A stretch of 64,000 nucleotides of DNA, taken from Nocardiopsis alborubida. Lineage in GTDB: Bacteria; Actinomycetota; Actinomycetes; Streptosporangiales; Streptosporangiaceae. Position numbers and translations under genes: made by a program. This document shows, in pieces, positions 49,755-61,400 of the stretch. The DNA lies in the NCBI RefSeq assembly GCF_012396365.1, contig NZ_JAAXPG010000003.1, positions 248,001 to 312,000 on the forward strand, given 5' to 3'. The first letter of the stretch is position 1. Every line of letters starts with the position of its first letter. The notes under the pieces were generated by a model, which saw nothing but the letters and a program-made list of their open reading frames with translations, ran no database searches and had not been told where the DNA came from.

Positions 49755-51113
49755 ATGCCTGGATCGGGTTCGGTGTACAAGCGGTGCGGGTGCCGCGGCA
49801 CCAAGGGGGCGAAGGCCGAAGAATGTCGGTGTCCTGGGCTGCGGCGGCGGGGGCATGGGAGCTGGTACTTCTCGGTGGAGCTGGAGCACGCTCCGGGCGG
49901 GAGGCACCGGGTGCGTCGGGGTGGGTTCGCCTCCCGGGGCGCCGCTCGTGAAGGCCTGCGCTAGGCCCGGGAGCTGGACGGAGCTGGGGCGGGTGCGTCG
50001 GTGGTGACGGTGGCGGTGTGGTTGGAGCGCTGGCTGGCCACGCGTACCCGGCTGCGTCCCTTGACCCGGATCAGCTACGCCGAGCACATTCACCGCTACC
50101 TCATCCCCCACCTGGGCGATGTGCCGTTGGAGGAGTTGACCCCCGCCCATGTGCGGGAGGCCTTCGAGCACATCTCTCAGCACACGGCGTCCACCGGGGC
50201 GCCGTTGTCTGCGGCGACGGTGCAGCGGATTCGCGCCACCCTGCGGGTGGCTCTGAACACCGCTGTGCGTGAGCGCTTGCTGCCCGCTAACCCGGCCCAG
50301 GGGCTGCGGTTGGAGAGCGGCCGGAGTGCGCGGCCGGTGGTGTGGACCGACCAGGCGGTGGCCGAATGGGCCCACAGCGGTGTGCGGCCGACGGTGGCGG
50401 TGTGGACGGTGGAGCAGACCCGCCACTTCCTGGACTTCGTCTCCGATCATCGACTGTACGCCCTGTTCCACCTGCTGGTGATGACGGGGCTGCGCCGTGG
50501 TGAGGTGGTGGCCCTGCGGTGGCCCGACCTCGACCTGATCCAGGGCACCGTGCGCGTCACCCGCCAGCTCCAGGCCCACCGGGGCGGGTTGGTGGAGTTG
50601 GCGCCCAAGAGCGCGGCGAGCCGCCGCATGCTCGTGCTGGACCACACCACTACCGGGGTGTTGCGCCGTCACCAGTGGCACCAGCAGAAGGAGGCCGAGG
50701 AACAGGGCCGGGTGTGGGATACGCGCGGGTTCGTGTTCACCGCCGTGCGGGGCGGTCCGCTGGCTCCTCAACGGTTGTCCCGGCTGTTCCGGAAACTGAA
50801 CACGGAGAGTGGGTTGCCGCCGGTGCGGTTGCATGATCTGCGGCACGGGTCGGCGACGTTGGCGTTGGCTGCGGGGGTGGAGTTGAAAGTGGTGCAGGCG
50901 ATGCTGGGCCATGCCAGCATCGTGCTCACAGCGGATACCTATTCCAGCGTGTTGCCGCAGGTCGCGCGGGAGGCGGCCGAGCGGACCGCGTGGCTGGTGC
51001 TACGTGACTCCGGTAAGACGCACCAGCGAGGATGGGCGCGAAGGGGGAACGCGAGGCTGGTCCCATCTCGGTCCCACTCTGGTCCCATCAGTGCGGCGGC
51101 TCCTCGGAGATGA
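49755..51113 (+). pseudogene. Tyrosine recombinase (integrase 2) with internal TAG
   Basis: The N-terminus has a Cys-rich knuckle (SVYKRCGCRGTKGAKAEECR) followed by an arm-binding-like segment (GSWYFSVELEHAPGGRHRVR). At 49962-49964 a TAG breaks EGLR-ARELDGAG, where a Gln codon (CAG) is expected. The frame then continues intact. The core-binding domain reads RLRPLTRISYAEHIHRYLIP, and the catalytic domain has Arg in TGLRRGEVVALRW, H-x-x-R in HDLRHGSATLALAAG and Tyr in LTADTYSSVLPQVA. GTG 50001 could restart a protein lacking the N-terminal DNA-binding part. It ends 8 bp from the right attachment repeat, its expected site of action. Confidence 0.88.
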
Positions 51114-51121
51114 GGTGACGT

Positions 51122-51365
51122 ACCCCGTCTGACCTGGGGTTTTGTGGCGCACCCGGCAGGATTCGAACCTGCGACCATCGGATTAGAAGGATTTTTTCGT
51201 GCTCCTCCGTGCCACACGGTGCCTTTTCATAACTATCTGTCCGATCGCCGCCATCGTTTCGTGTCAAGAGGCGCCGCCCGGTGTCGTGCCAGTCCGGAAC
51301 TGCGGAGCACAAACGGAGCACACACCGGCCCCTGGTGGCGTCCGATGGCACCTCGCGAGGTCCTC
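51122..51365. repeat. Attachment-site repeat, right copy (attR-like)
   Basis: The first 68 bp (51122-51189) are identical to 44178-44245, including the tRNA-Arg 3' half at 51145-51190. The next 175 bp resemble 44246-44423 but have diverged. Similarity on this outer side means another element of the same kind, sharing that end, probably sits to the right. Confidence 0.8.
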
Positions 51366-51897
51366 CATGAGCGGGGAGCGGGACCGGGGCGCTGTGGCGG
51401 TTGAAGGGGCTGGCCGAGACCGATCCCGTCCGGCTCCAGGTGCGCATCGAGGCATTCAACGGGTCCCTGCAGGTTCGCGTCGACGAGGGCCAGGGCGCAT
51501 GGAAGACGCTCATGCTGGGCGTCGATGGCCTGGGGTCCGGTGGTCTGCTTTTGCTTTCGTCCTCATCAGCGGGATGCGTTTGTCGGGGAACGACATGGGT
51601 CCGCGCTGAGCTGCGGTCCTTTGGAGCGCCCGAAAAGGGGGCAGTCCTGTGAACAGGCTTTTCCAAGCCAAACGAGAGGGAAGTGGCCGGATGCGGCCAA
51701 CATGGTGCTGAGTTCCCCGTCTGTGGCCGAATGTGCATGTCGTGCACTCGTGTGCCACATGTTGTGACGTGTGCCACTCTCGTGTTGTTTCCTTCGGGCT
51801 GCTAACTTCCCGTTCGGTCCCAGGACAACCACCACCCGTGTCCCCATGACACGGGACCCCTGCGGTGATCCCCCAACCTGGGTTAGAGAGCTCTGCC
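51366..51897. other. Leader region between the attachment repeat and the LamG gene
   Basis: A frame at about 51401-51530 has strong actinomycete codon bias (DPVRLQVRIEAFNGSLQVRV) but no credible start and runs into non-coding DNA, so it looks like a cut-off gene end. From about 51700 the sequence is less GC-rich and holds the presumed promoter of the LamG gene, with TGTGCCACATGTTGTGAC and a nearby GTGTGCCAC as the only repeat-like features. Confidence 0.45.
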
Positions 51898-54800
51898 ATG
51901 CCCCGCCATGCGCGAGTACTCGGCGCTGCCCTCACGGCGTCGTTGCTCCTCATGCCTGCTCTGTCCACCCCCGCCTACGCGGACGAGGAGCCTGACCCCG
52001 GTCCCTCCGTCTCGACCGCCGACCTGACCACTGATCAGGAAGCCCTGGTCCAGGCCCAGGAGACCGGCGAACCGGTCGAGATCACCGCCGCCACCACCGA
52101 GACCACCCGGCACCTGGCCAACCCCGACGGCAGCTTCACCATGGAGCAGAGCGCCTTCCCGGTGCGGGTGCGGGCCCAGGACGGCTGGACCCCCGTCGAC
52201 ACCGACCTGACCGTGGACTCCGACGGCCGTCTCCGCCCCAAGGCGGTCAGCGCCGACATCGCCTTCTCCGGCGGGGGAGACCAGGCCCTGGCCAGCATCG
52301 GGATCGGCTCCAACTCCGTCGACCTGGGCTGGCACGAGGACCTGCCCGCCCCCGCCGTCGACGGTCCCCAGGCCACCTACGCCGACGTCCTGCCGGACGT
52401 GGACCTGGTCCTGACCGCGGGCGTGGACGGGTTCGGGCAGGTGCTGGTGGTGCACACCCCCGAGGCGGCCCGGCACGAGGACCTCGCCGAACTCGAAATG
52501 GCTCTGGCCACCACCGGTGTCACCATGCACCTGGCGGAGAACGGCACCCTGGAGGCACTGGGCGACCTGGGCCAGGAGAGCGTCTTCACCGCGGTCGCTC
52601 CAGCGATGTGGGACTCCGCGGGCGCTGAGGAGACCGGCGAGGACCCCACGCTGATGGCCCCCATGGGCGCGCGCACCGAACTCCTGGGCGTGGACCTGAC
52701 CACCGACAGCATCCGCCTGGTCCCCGACGCCGCCATGCTCGACGACGCCGAGACCGCCTACCCCGTCTACATCGACCCCTCGCTGGCGGTGAGCCGGGTG
52801 GGGCGCACCTACGTCAACGCCAACTACCCGAGCCAGTCGTACTGGAACTACTCCACCTCCCACGACCCCGGCGTGGGCTACGAACCGAGCGACGGCAGTA
52901 CCAAGCGCGCGTTCTGGCGCTTCAGCGTCGACTCGCGCACCCGCAACGCCGACATCACCCGGGTCACCTTCCGCCCCAGGGTCACCCACGCCTACGGGTG
53001 CACCAACGCGCAGATCCAGCTGTGGCGCACCGACTCCATCACCTCCTCCACCACCTGGAGCAGGCAGAACACCTCGGCGTTCTGGAACACCAGGCTCGAC
53101 ACCCGCACCATCAACGCCGGACGCTCCAACTGCCCCGGAGGCACCTCACCGACGGTGGAGTTCGACGCCACCGACGGGTACGTGCACAGCCGCGACGCGG
53201 GCCACACGACCACCACCCTGGGCCTGCGCGGCAACGAGAGCAAGTCCTCCAGCAACTGGGACTGGCGCCGCTTCGACGCCAACCCGACCCTGCAGGTGGA
53301 CTACAACAACCCGCCCGAGATCCCCACCAAAATCTCGGACTCCCACGGCGGCACCTGCTCCACCGACCCGGACAACCCGCGCCTGATCAACGAGACCAGG
53401 CCCACCTTCACCGCCTACGTGCGCGACCGCGACTCCACCTCGGCCAACCGCCAGAAGGTCAAGACCCGCTTCGCCTGGTGGGTGGGGGGCACACGGACCG
53501 GTGAGGTGGACACCTCCTCCACCAACGTGGCCGTGTGGTCCTCGGGCTCCTACCAGTCGGTGCGCTCCGGCGAACTGCCCGAGGACGTGCTCATCGGCTA
53601 CCGGGCCAACGCTCACGACGGCACCTCCTGGTCGGGCTGGACCGGCTACTGCTACCTGAGGGTCAGCACCGCACGCCCCGACCAGGGCCCAGCGGTCACC
53701 TCCACCGACTACCCCGCCGGGGACGAGTTCCACGGTTCCCCCGGCCTACCCGGGCAGTTCACCCTCTCCAACAACGGTGTCGAGAACGCCGAGAGCTACT
53801 TCTACGCCCTCAACGACGACTCCTGCGTCACCGAGGCCGAGCCCGAACAGCCGGGCGGTGAGGTGACGGTGACCCTTACCCCGCGCCTGGAGGGCCCCAA
53901 CCGGATCTACGCGCGCACCGTGGACGCCTTCGGCAACTCCTCCGACTGCGTGCTCGTCTACTCCTTCCTCGTCGCCCCGCCCAGAGACCCGGTCGCCCAC
54001 TACACCTTCGACGAGGGACAGGGGAGCCGGGCCGCGGACAGTGCCAACCCCGACCAGGGTGCCACCCTCTCCGACGGGGTGGAGTGGGTGCGCGGACGCG
54101 TCGGCTCTGTGGACAACCCCCATACCGACCCCGCCCCGCGCCTGGAGGGCACCGCCGTCCACACCAGCGGCTACACCGACGGCGACCCAGGCCCCTACGA
54201 CGAGATCACCGCCGACGGCTCGGCCGTGGACACCTCCGGAACCTTCTCCGTCTCGGCATGGGTCAAGCTCGACCGCGCCTACGCCCACCACACCGCCGTC
54301 GCCCAGGAGGGCGAGCAGCAGAGCGCCTTCCACCTGGGCTACCAGGGAAACACCGACCAGTGGGTGTTCAAGATGTCGTCCAAGGACGAGTACTGGGACG
54401 GCTCCCGGAACTGGGACATGGTCACTTCCACCGACTCCGCCGAGGTCGGGGTGTGGACCCACCTGCTCGGTACCCACGATGAGCAGACCGGTGAGATGGC
54501 CCTGTACGTCGACGGTGTGAGGCAGGGTACGGACACGCTCGTCGGAGGGTGGAACGCCACCGGGCCGCTGACCATGGGACGCGCCCTGTTCCAGGGAACT
54601 GGCAACTACTACTGGCCCGGTGCGATCGACGACGTGAAGGTCTGGGACCGGCTGGTGCTGAACGAGACGGTCTCCGATGCCGAGACCGCCTCCGAGGTGT
54701 GGCGCCTGGCCAGTCGGCCGGTGGCCGCCGAGGGCCGGTGGATGCTCGATGAGTGGGACGGTACGGCGGTGGCCGACTCCACCGACCACGGTTTGGGCGC

Positions 54801-55413
54801 CACCCTGCACGGCGACCCCCTCACCGCGTGGAACACCGCCGAGAACGGCATCACCGCCTCTCCAGGGGTACGCCTCAACGGCGCCGACGAGTACGTCGAG
54901 GCACCCGGACCCGCGCTGCGCACTGACCGCAGCTTCAGCGTCGCGGCATGGGTACGCCTGGACGAGACCGGCGAAGGTGTCAACACCTCCGCGGTGAGTC
55001 AGGCGGGCGAGTTCCAGAGCGGTTTCCACCTCGGCTACCAGGGATCACGTGGAGCGTGGGTGTTCAAGATGGCCCCCCACGACGACGCTCCGACCTCGGG
55101 TTCGACCGGATGGACCTACGCCTACTCCACCACCGCCGCCCGGTTGGGGGAGTGGACCCACCTGGCCGGGGCCTACGACCACACCACCGGTGAACTGGTG
55201 CTCTACGTCAACGGCTTCGAGGAGTCCCGCCTGGCGGTGGACCACGCCTGGCACGCCGACGGCCCCTTCCGGATCGGCAGTGCCCAACACGGCGGTTCCA
55301 ACACCTACCACTGGACCGGCGACATCGACGACGTCCACGCCTACCAGGGCGTGGTCAGCGACCGTGAACTGTCCTGGGTGTACGCGGGCGAGTTCGCCAA
55401 CACCCAGAGCTGA
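51898..55413 (+). CDS. Large secreted protein with two LamG-like domains
   Basis: A 1171-residue secreted protein: a signal peptide (RVLGAALTASLLLMPALSTP, cleavage near AYA-DEE), an N-terminal beta domain, and a DNRLRE-like carbohydrate-associated region around VGRTYVNANYPSQSYWNYST. Immunoglobulin-like repeats follow, then two LamG/concanavalin-like domains near residues 700-900 and 930-1165. These carry the paired texts TFSVSAWVKLDRAYAHHTAV and SFSVAAWVRLDETGEGVNTS, each followed by FHLGYQG and WVFKM. ATG 51898 is preferred over GTG 51865 since a GAGAG motif sits 8 nt upstream. It directly precedes an RHS-HINT toxin gene, a recurrent actinobacterial pairing. It may help the RHS protein attach to the surface or to target cells (inference). 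Confidence 0.88.
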   Translation: MPRHARVLGAALTASLLLMPALSTPAYADEEPDPGPSVSTADLTTDQEALVQAQETGEPVEITAATTETTRHLANPDGSFTMEQSAFPVRVRAQDGWTPVDTDLTVDSDGRLRPKAVSADIAFSGGGDQALASIGIGSNSVDLGWHEDLPAPAVDGPQATYADVLPDVDLVLTAGVDGFGQVLVVHTPEAARHEDLAELEMALATTGVTMHLAENGTLEALGDLGQESVFTAVAPAMWDSAGAEETGEDPTLMAPMGARTELLGVDLTTDSIRLVPDAAMLDDAETAYPVYIDPSLAVSRVGRTYVNANYPSQSYWNYSTSHDPGVGYEPSDGSTKRAFWRFSVDSRTRNADITRVTFRPRVTHAYGCTNAQIQLWRTDSITSSTTWSRQNTSAFWNTRLDTRTINAGRSNCPGGTSPTVEFDATDGYVHSRDAGHTTTTLGLRGNESKSSSNWDWRRFDANPTLQVDYNNPPEIPTKISDSHGGTCSTDPDNPRLINETRPTFTAYVRDRDSTSANRQKVKTRFAWWVGGTRTGEVDTSSTNVAVWSSGSYQSVRSGELPEDVLIGYRANAHDGTSWSGWTGYCYLRVSTARPDQGPAVTSTDYPAGDEFHGSPGLPGQFTLSNNGVENAESYFYALNDDSCVTEAEPEQPGGEVTVTLTPRLEGPNRIYARTVDAFGNSSDCVLVYSFLVAPPRDPVAHYTFDEGQGSRAADSANPDQGATLSDGVEWVRGRVGSVDNPHTDPAPRLEGTAVHTSGYTDGDPGPYDEITADGSAVDTSGTFSVSAWVKLDRAYAHHTAVAQEGEQQSAFHLGYQGNTDQWVFKMSSKDEYWDGSRNWDMVTSTDSAEVGVWTHLLGTHDEQTGEMALYVDGVRQGTDTLVGGWNATGPLTMGRALFQGTGNYYWPGAIDDVKVWDRLVLNETVSDAETASEVWRLASRPVAAEGRWMLDEWDGTAVADSTDHGLGATLHGDPLTAWNTAENGITASPGVRLNGADEYVEAPGPALRTDRSFSVAAWVRLDETGEGVNTSAVSQAGEFQSGFHLGYQGSRGAWVFKMAPHDDAPTSGSTGWTYAYSTTAARLGEWTHLAGAYDHTTGELVLYVNGFEESRLAVDHAWHADGPFRIGSAQHGGSNTYHWTGDIDDVHAYQGVVSDRELSWVYAGEFANTQS

Positions 55414-55446
55414 CAACGCTTTCGACCTCCCCCTGCCCCTGTGATC

Positions 55447-55471
55447 GTCCTCCACCCGAGCGGTGGAGGAC
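55447..55471 (+). terminator. Hairpin between LamG and RHS genes
   Basis: GTCCTCCACC and GGTGGAGGAC form perfect 10-bp arms around a 5-nt loop. It ends immediately before the AGGAGGA ribosome site of the RHS gene, so it may attenuate read-through or mask that site. Confidence 0.6.
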
Positions 55472-55483
55472 AGGAGGACTGCT

Positions 55484-58400
55484 GTGATCCCGCGCAGTGA
55501 CACCCCCACCCGCCCCGGCCCGATCCGCCGAGGCATCACCTACTCGGTCGGCCTCGTCCTCGTGGCCGGACTGCTCAACGCCCTCCCGGCGTCCGCCACG
55601 GCCTACAACCCGCGCCCGGAGGTGGAGGACCTGCCCTCCGTCGAGGGGCAGGACCTGGTCGCCGAGGCACTGGAGGAGAACGACGCCGTCGCGGAGGCGG
55701 CCGTGACCGCTCCGGAGAAGGTCGACTGGCCCGAGGCCTCGGCCACCCACGTGGACCTGGGCGGAGAACAGGCGCGGACGCTCAGAGCACAGGAGCAGTC
55801 GCCGGTCACGGTCACGGCTGTAGAGGGGGAGGACCTCGCTGACTGGGAGGCCCCGAGCACTGGGGTGAATGGGCGCCACCGGTCCCCGAGGAGGAAGCGC
55901 CCGAGGAGGAGGCTGCCGCACCGGAGGAGACCCCCGCTCCGGAGGAGACGCCTTCGGCGGAGGAACCGCCGCGCGAGGATGCCCCGACACGGGAGCCCGC
56001 TCCGGACACCGTCGAGGAAGAAGAGGCGCCGGAGGCCGCGCAACCCTCACCTGACAGCAGCCCGTCCCCCGACCACAACGAGATGCGCAGAGAGCCCGTC
56101 ACTCCGGACGAGCCCGAGGTGGACGCCTTCTCCGCCCCCGAGCCCGTCGAGTCGGTCCAAGTGGAGGTCCTGGACCAGGCCGACGCCGAAGCGGCCGGAG
56201 TGCACGGCCTGCTCGTCAGCATCACCCGCACCGACGACTCGCTCACCCTCGCACCGGTCCGGATGGAGGTGGACTACTCCGAGTTCGCCGCCGCGTTCGG
56301 CGGCGACTACGCCTCACGCCTGCACGTCGTCGAGCTCGACCCCTGTGTCCTGGACGACTCCTGCCCGGAGGAGGAGGCGGTCGCCTTCGACGCGCCCCAG
56401 CTCCTCGACAACAGCGTCCCGGACCAGAGCCTGTCCGCCCTCGTGGGCGCGGCGCCCGCCCAGGGGTCCCTGTTCGCCGTCACCTCCGCTCCTGCCGGGG
56501 GCAACGGCGACTACCGGGCTACGAAGCTCTCGCCCTCCTCCACCTGGAACGTCAACACCCAGGCGGGCGACTTCTCCTGGTCCTACGACCTGTCCGTCCC
56601 GCCCGCGCCCAGCGCGCTGGTCCCCGCCATGGGCCTGAGCTACTCCTCCGGCGGGGTGGACGGGCGCGTGGCCACCTCCAACAACCAGACCTCCTGGATC
56701 GGCGACGGGTTCGCCTACGCCCCGGGATCGATCGAGCGCCGCTACGCCGCCTGCGCCGACTCCGGACACAGGACCGGTGACCTGTGCTGGAACACCGACA
56801 ACGTCACCCTGTCCATGAGCGGACACTCCGGTGCGCTCATCAAGCACGACGACGGCACCTACCGGCTCTCCAACGACGACGGGACCAAGGTCGAAAGGCT
56901 CACCGGCGCCACCAACGGGGCGCACGAGGGCGAGTACTGGAAGGTCACCACCCCCGACGGCACCCAGTACTTCTTCGGCCGCAACCGCCTGCCCGGCTGG
57001 TCCAGCGGCGACCCCGAGACCGACTCCGCGCAGACCATGCCCGTCTACGCGGCCGAGTCCGGACAGCCCTGCTACGACTCCACCTTCGCCGAGTCCTGGT
57101 GCCAGCAGGCCTACAAGTGGAACCTCGACTACGTCGTGGACGTGCACGGCAACGTCATGACGTTCTACTACGACGCCGAGACCAACCACTACGGCCGCAA
57201 TCTCACCAACACCGCCACCCCCTACGTGCGCGCGGCCAACATCGAGCGCATCGAGTACGGCCTGCGCAGCGACGACGTGTACGCCACCGCTCCGGCGCGC
57301 GTGGTCTTCTCCACCTCCGAACGCTGCCTGGTCACCGACTCCTTCGAATGCGCGGCCGACGAGCGCACCTCCGACAACGCCGAGCACTGGCCCGACGTCC
57401 CCCTGGACCAGGACTGCGAGTCCGGCTCCTCCTGCGCGGGCAAGCACTCGCCCACCTTCTGGTCCACCAGGAAACTCGACGCCGTCACCACCCAGATCCA
57501 CAACGGTGACGAGTACACCAAGGTCGACTCCTGGACCCTGAAGCACTCCTTCCCCGAGGCGGGCGACGGCACCGGCCCGACCCTGTGGCTGGACTCCATC
57601 GAGCACACCGGCCACGTGGGCGGCACCGAGACCCTGCCCAAGGTCACCTTCGGCGGCACCCAGATGCCCAACCGGGTGGACTCACCCACCGACGACATCG
57701 CGCCGATGCTGCGCTGGCGCATCACCGAGATCCGCACCGAGACCGGCGGACAGCTCGACATCACCTACTCCGCACCCGAGTGCGTGCACGGCGAGACTCC
57801 CCAACCGCACAGCAACACCAAGCGCTGCTATCCGGTCAAGTGGACCCCCGAAGGCGGGGTGGAGCTGACCGACTGGTTCCACAAGTACGTCGTCACCGAG
57901 GTCAACGAACTCGACCTGGTCACCGACCAACCCACACTGACCACCAGCTACGACTACGTGGGAACCCCGGCCTGGCGCTACACCGAGGCCGACGGCATGG
58001 TCAAGGACAAGTACCGCACCTGGGCGGACTGGCGCGGCTACGACCGGGTCATCGTGCGCACCGGCCACGCCACCGAGGAGCGGAGCGAGACCGAGTACCT
58101 GTACTTCCAGGGCATGGACGGCGACAAACAACCGAGCGGCACCAGGGACGTCTCGGTCACCGACTCACACGGCGTCGAGCACACTGACCACAAGGAACTC
58201 AACGGCACCCTCCTGGAGACCATCACACGCGACGGCGAGGACGGCCAGGAGATCTCCCGGGAGATCACCACCCCCTGGCTGCGCGAGACCGCCGAGGTCA
58301 CCCACGACTGGGGCAGCCAGACCGCGCACATGATCCGCACCGAACGTGTGGACAGCTTCACCCGCCTCTCCGACGGCACCTGGCGCCACGCGCGGGTGGA

Positions 58401-61400
58401 CCACACCCTCAACGACGACGGCGTCATCACCCGCACCCGCGACCACGGCGACGTGGACGTCGCCGGGGACGAGGAGTGCATTCACACCACCTACGTCAGC
58501 AACACTGACGCCTGGATCCTCAACCTCGTCTCACGCACCGAAACCCTGGACGTGGACTGCGGACAGACCCCTGACCGTCCCGAGGACGTCGTCACCGACG
58601 AACTCGTGTCCTACGACGGAGGCGGCCACGGTGACGCCCCGACCCGCGGCCTGCCCACCCGTACGGAGAAGCTCGACTCCTACTCCGGCGGCCAGCCCGT
58701 CTACCAGATGGTGCAGGAAGCCGAGTTCGACTCCTTCGGCAACACCGTCGCCGAGACCAACGCCAACGGCGGGGTGACCACCACCGACTACGCCCAGACC
58801 GCCGTGGGGCTGCCGGAGTCGGTCACCGAGACCAACCCGCTCGGGCACACCACGACCACGGTCGTGGATCCGGCGCGCGGGATGCCCGTGGCCGAGACCG
58901 ATGCCAACGGCCGCACCATGCACATGGGCTACGACCCGCTCGGCCGCCTCACGAGCGTGTGGCTGCCCGACCGCGACCCCGACGCCGACATCCCCACCGC
59001 GAAGTTCGAGTACCACATCCGCCAGGACGCGCCCACCTCCGTGGTCACGCACACCCTGAACAACCGCACCGACTACACCACCAGCTACGAGATCTTCGAC
59101 GCCTTCCTTCGCCCCCGACAGACCCAGGGCCCGAGTCCGGCGCAGGAAGGGGGGCGGCTGATCACCGACACCTTCCACGACACCCGCGGCCAGGTGGTCA
59201 TCCAGCGCGAGGCCTACTACAACGCCGACGAACCCAGCGGCACGCTGTTCGTGGCCGCCAACGACGCCAACATCCCACGCCAGACCGAAACCCTCTACGA
59301 CGGAGCCGGACGCGCCACCGACATCCTGCACGTGGGCTTCGGCGAGGAGCGCTGGCGCACCAGCACCGAACACCACGGAGACCGCACCCTGGTCACACCG
59401 CCCGACGGAGGCGTGGCCACCACCTCCATCGTCGACGCCCAGGGACGCCTGACCGAGGTACGCACCCACCACGGCCCCACCCCCGAGGGCGACTACGACG
59501 CCATCACCTACACCTACGCCAAGAACGATGAACTGGCCACGGTCACCGACCCCGAGGGCAACACCTGGACCTACACCTACGACCTGCGCGGTCGCCTGGT
59601 CCGGACCGAGGACCCCATCACGGGCACCACCGAGATGGCCTACAACCGGCTCGACCAGCTGGTGACCACCACCGACGCCCGCGGCCAAACCCTCGCCTAC
59701 TCCTACGACGCGGCTGGCCGCCAGATCGGTCTGCACGACGACGCACCGGACGGCCCGCTGCGGGCGAAATGGGTCTACGACACCCTGGCCAAGGGACGCC
59801 TGACCTCCTCCACCCGGTACGTGGACGGCAGCGCCTACACCTCCCGGGTGGTGAACTACGACCAGTTCTACCGGCCCACCACCACCGAGGTCCTCATCCC
59901 CTCCAGCGAACCGGGGCTCGCGGGACGCTACCGCTTCTCCACGCAGTACAACCCCGACGGCTCCGTCAAGGCGCAGACCATGCCCGCCGTGGGCGGCCTG
60001 GGTCAGGAGACCGTCGGCTACTCCTACAACGACCTCGGCATGCCCATCGCGATGTCGTCGAGGTTCGCCGAGTACGTCACGGCGACCGTCTACAGCAACA
60101 CCGGTGAGCTGCGCCAGCGCACCATGGACATGGGTGCCTCCGGCACCCACGCCACCTACCTGACCCGCCACTACGACCCGGCCACCGGGCGCATGGCCCA
60201 GACCACCCTGGTCCCCGAGCAGGGGGTCACCGGCTCACTGGTGCACCAGCACTACACCTACGACGACGCGGGCAACATCCTCAACCTGCGCGACGAGCCC
60301 ACCGCCGAACACCTCCAGGCGGACGTGCAGTGCTTCACCTACGACCACATGCGCCGCATGACCGGAGTGTGGACCCCCGACGCCGCCGGTGAGGAGGCCT
60401 GTGCAGCGGCGCCCTCGGCCGACGCCCTGGGCGGAGCCGCACCCTACTGGCACGCCTACACCTACGACACCCTGGGCAACCGCACCACCGAGGTCCAGCA
60501 CGGCCCCACCGGGGACATCACCCGTACCTACACCCACGGTGACGCGACCGGACTGCGCCCCCAGGCTCTGACCAGGGTCGAACAGACCGGGCCCGGCGGC
60601 GACCGGCTGGAGACCTACGCCTACGACGAGGCCGGGAACATGACCGGCCGCACTACCGCCTCCCGCGACCAGGACCTGGAGTGGGACGCCGAGGGCAACC
60701 TGGCCCGCGTCACCGAGGAGGACGGCTCCCAGACCTCCTACGTCTACGACGCCGACGGCCAGCGCCTGATCCGTCACGCCCCGGACGCCTCCACCCTCTA
60801 CCTGCCGGGGATGGAACTGCGCCTGGACCGGCAGAGTCTGCTCAAGGAAACCACCCGGTTCTACTCCTTCGCGGGAGAGACCGTCGCGGTGCGCAACAAC
60901 GACGGCACCCTGTCGTGGATCCACTCCGACCGCCACGGAACGGGACAGGTCGCGATCAACGCCCGCACCGGTGAGACGACCCACCGGTACACGACGGTGT
61001 TCGGCACCGACCGGGGCAGTGTGGGCGAATGGCCCTCCGAGCGCGGGTTCGTGGACGGGACGATCGACGCCTCCACCGGTCTGACCCAGTTGGGTGCGCG
61101 TGCCTACGACTCGGGGCTGGGCCGGTTCATCTCGGTGGACCCGCTGATGGACGTGACCGACCACCAGCAGATGCACGGCTACACCTACGCCAACAACAAC
61201 CCGGTGACCTTCACCGACCCCGACGGGTTGATGCTGAACTGCATTGATTTCTGTGGTCCGGGCGGCTACCTGGTGGTCAGCAAGCCCGGCGGCGGCACTC
61301 GTCTATACGACTACGACCGTAAGCAGTACATCAATAAGAAGCCCGGCGGCGGGGTCACCTACACACCGGGCAGGAACTGGAACCCGCAGGGCAAGTCCAA

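Larger units (their letters stand above)
44178..51189. mobile_element. 7-kb integrated element carrying a toxin/immunity cassette
   Basis: Bounded by a 68-bp perfect direct repeat and ending in a tyrosine recombinase gene whose 3' end is 8 bp from the right repeat, the usual order for tRNA-targeting elements. Cargo is a small hypothetical gene, a WXG100-like secretion cassette with a toxin, and two related immunity-type genes. Integrase and toxin each contain one stop codon, so self-mobility is probably lost. No replication or transfer genes are present. Confidence 0.7.
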
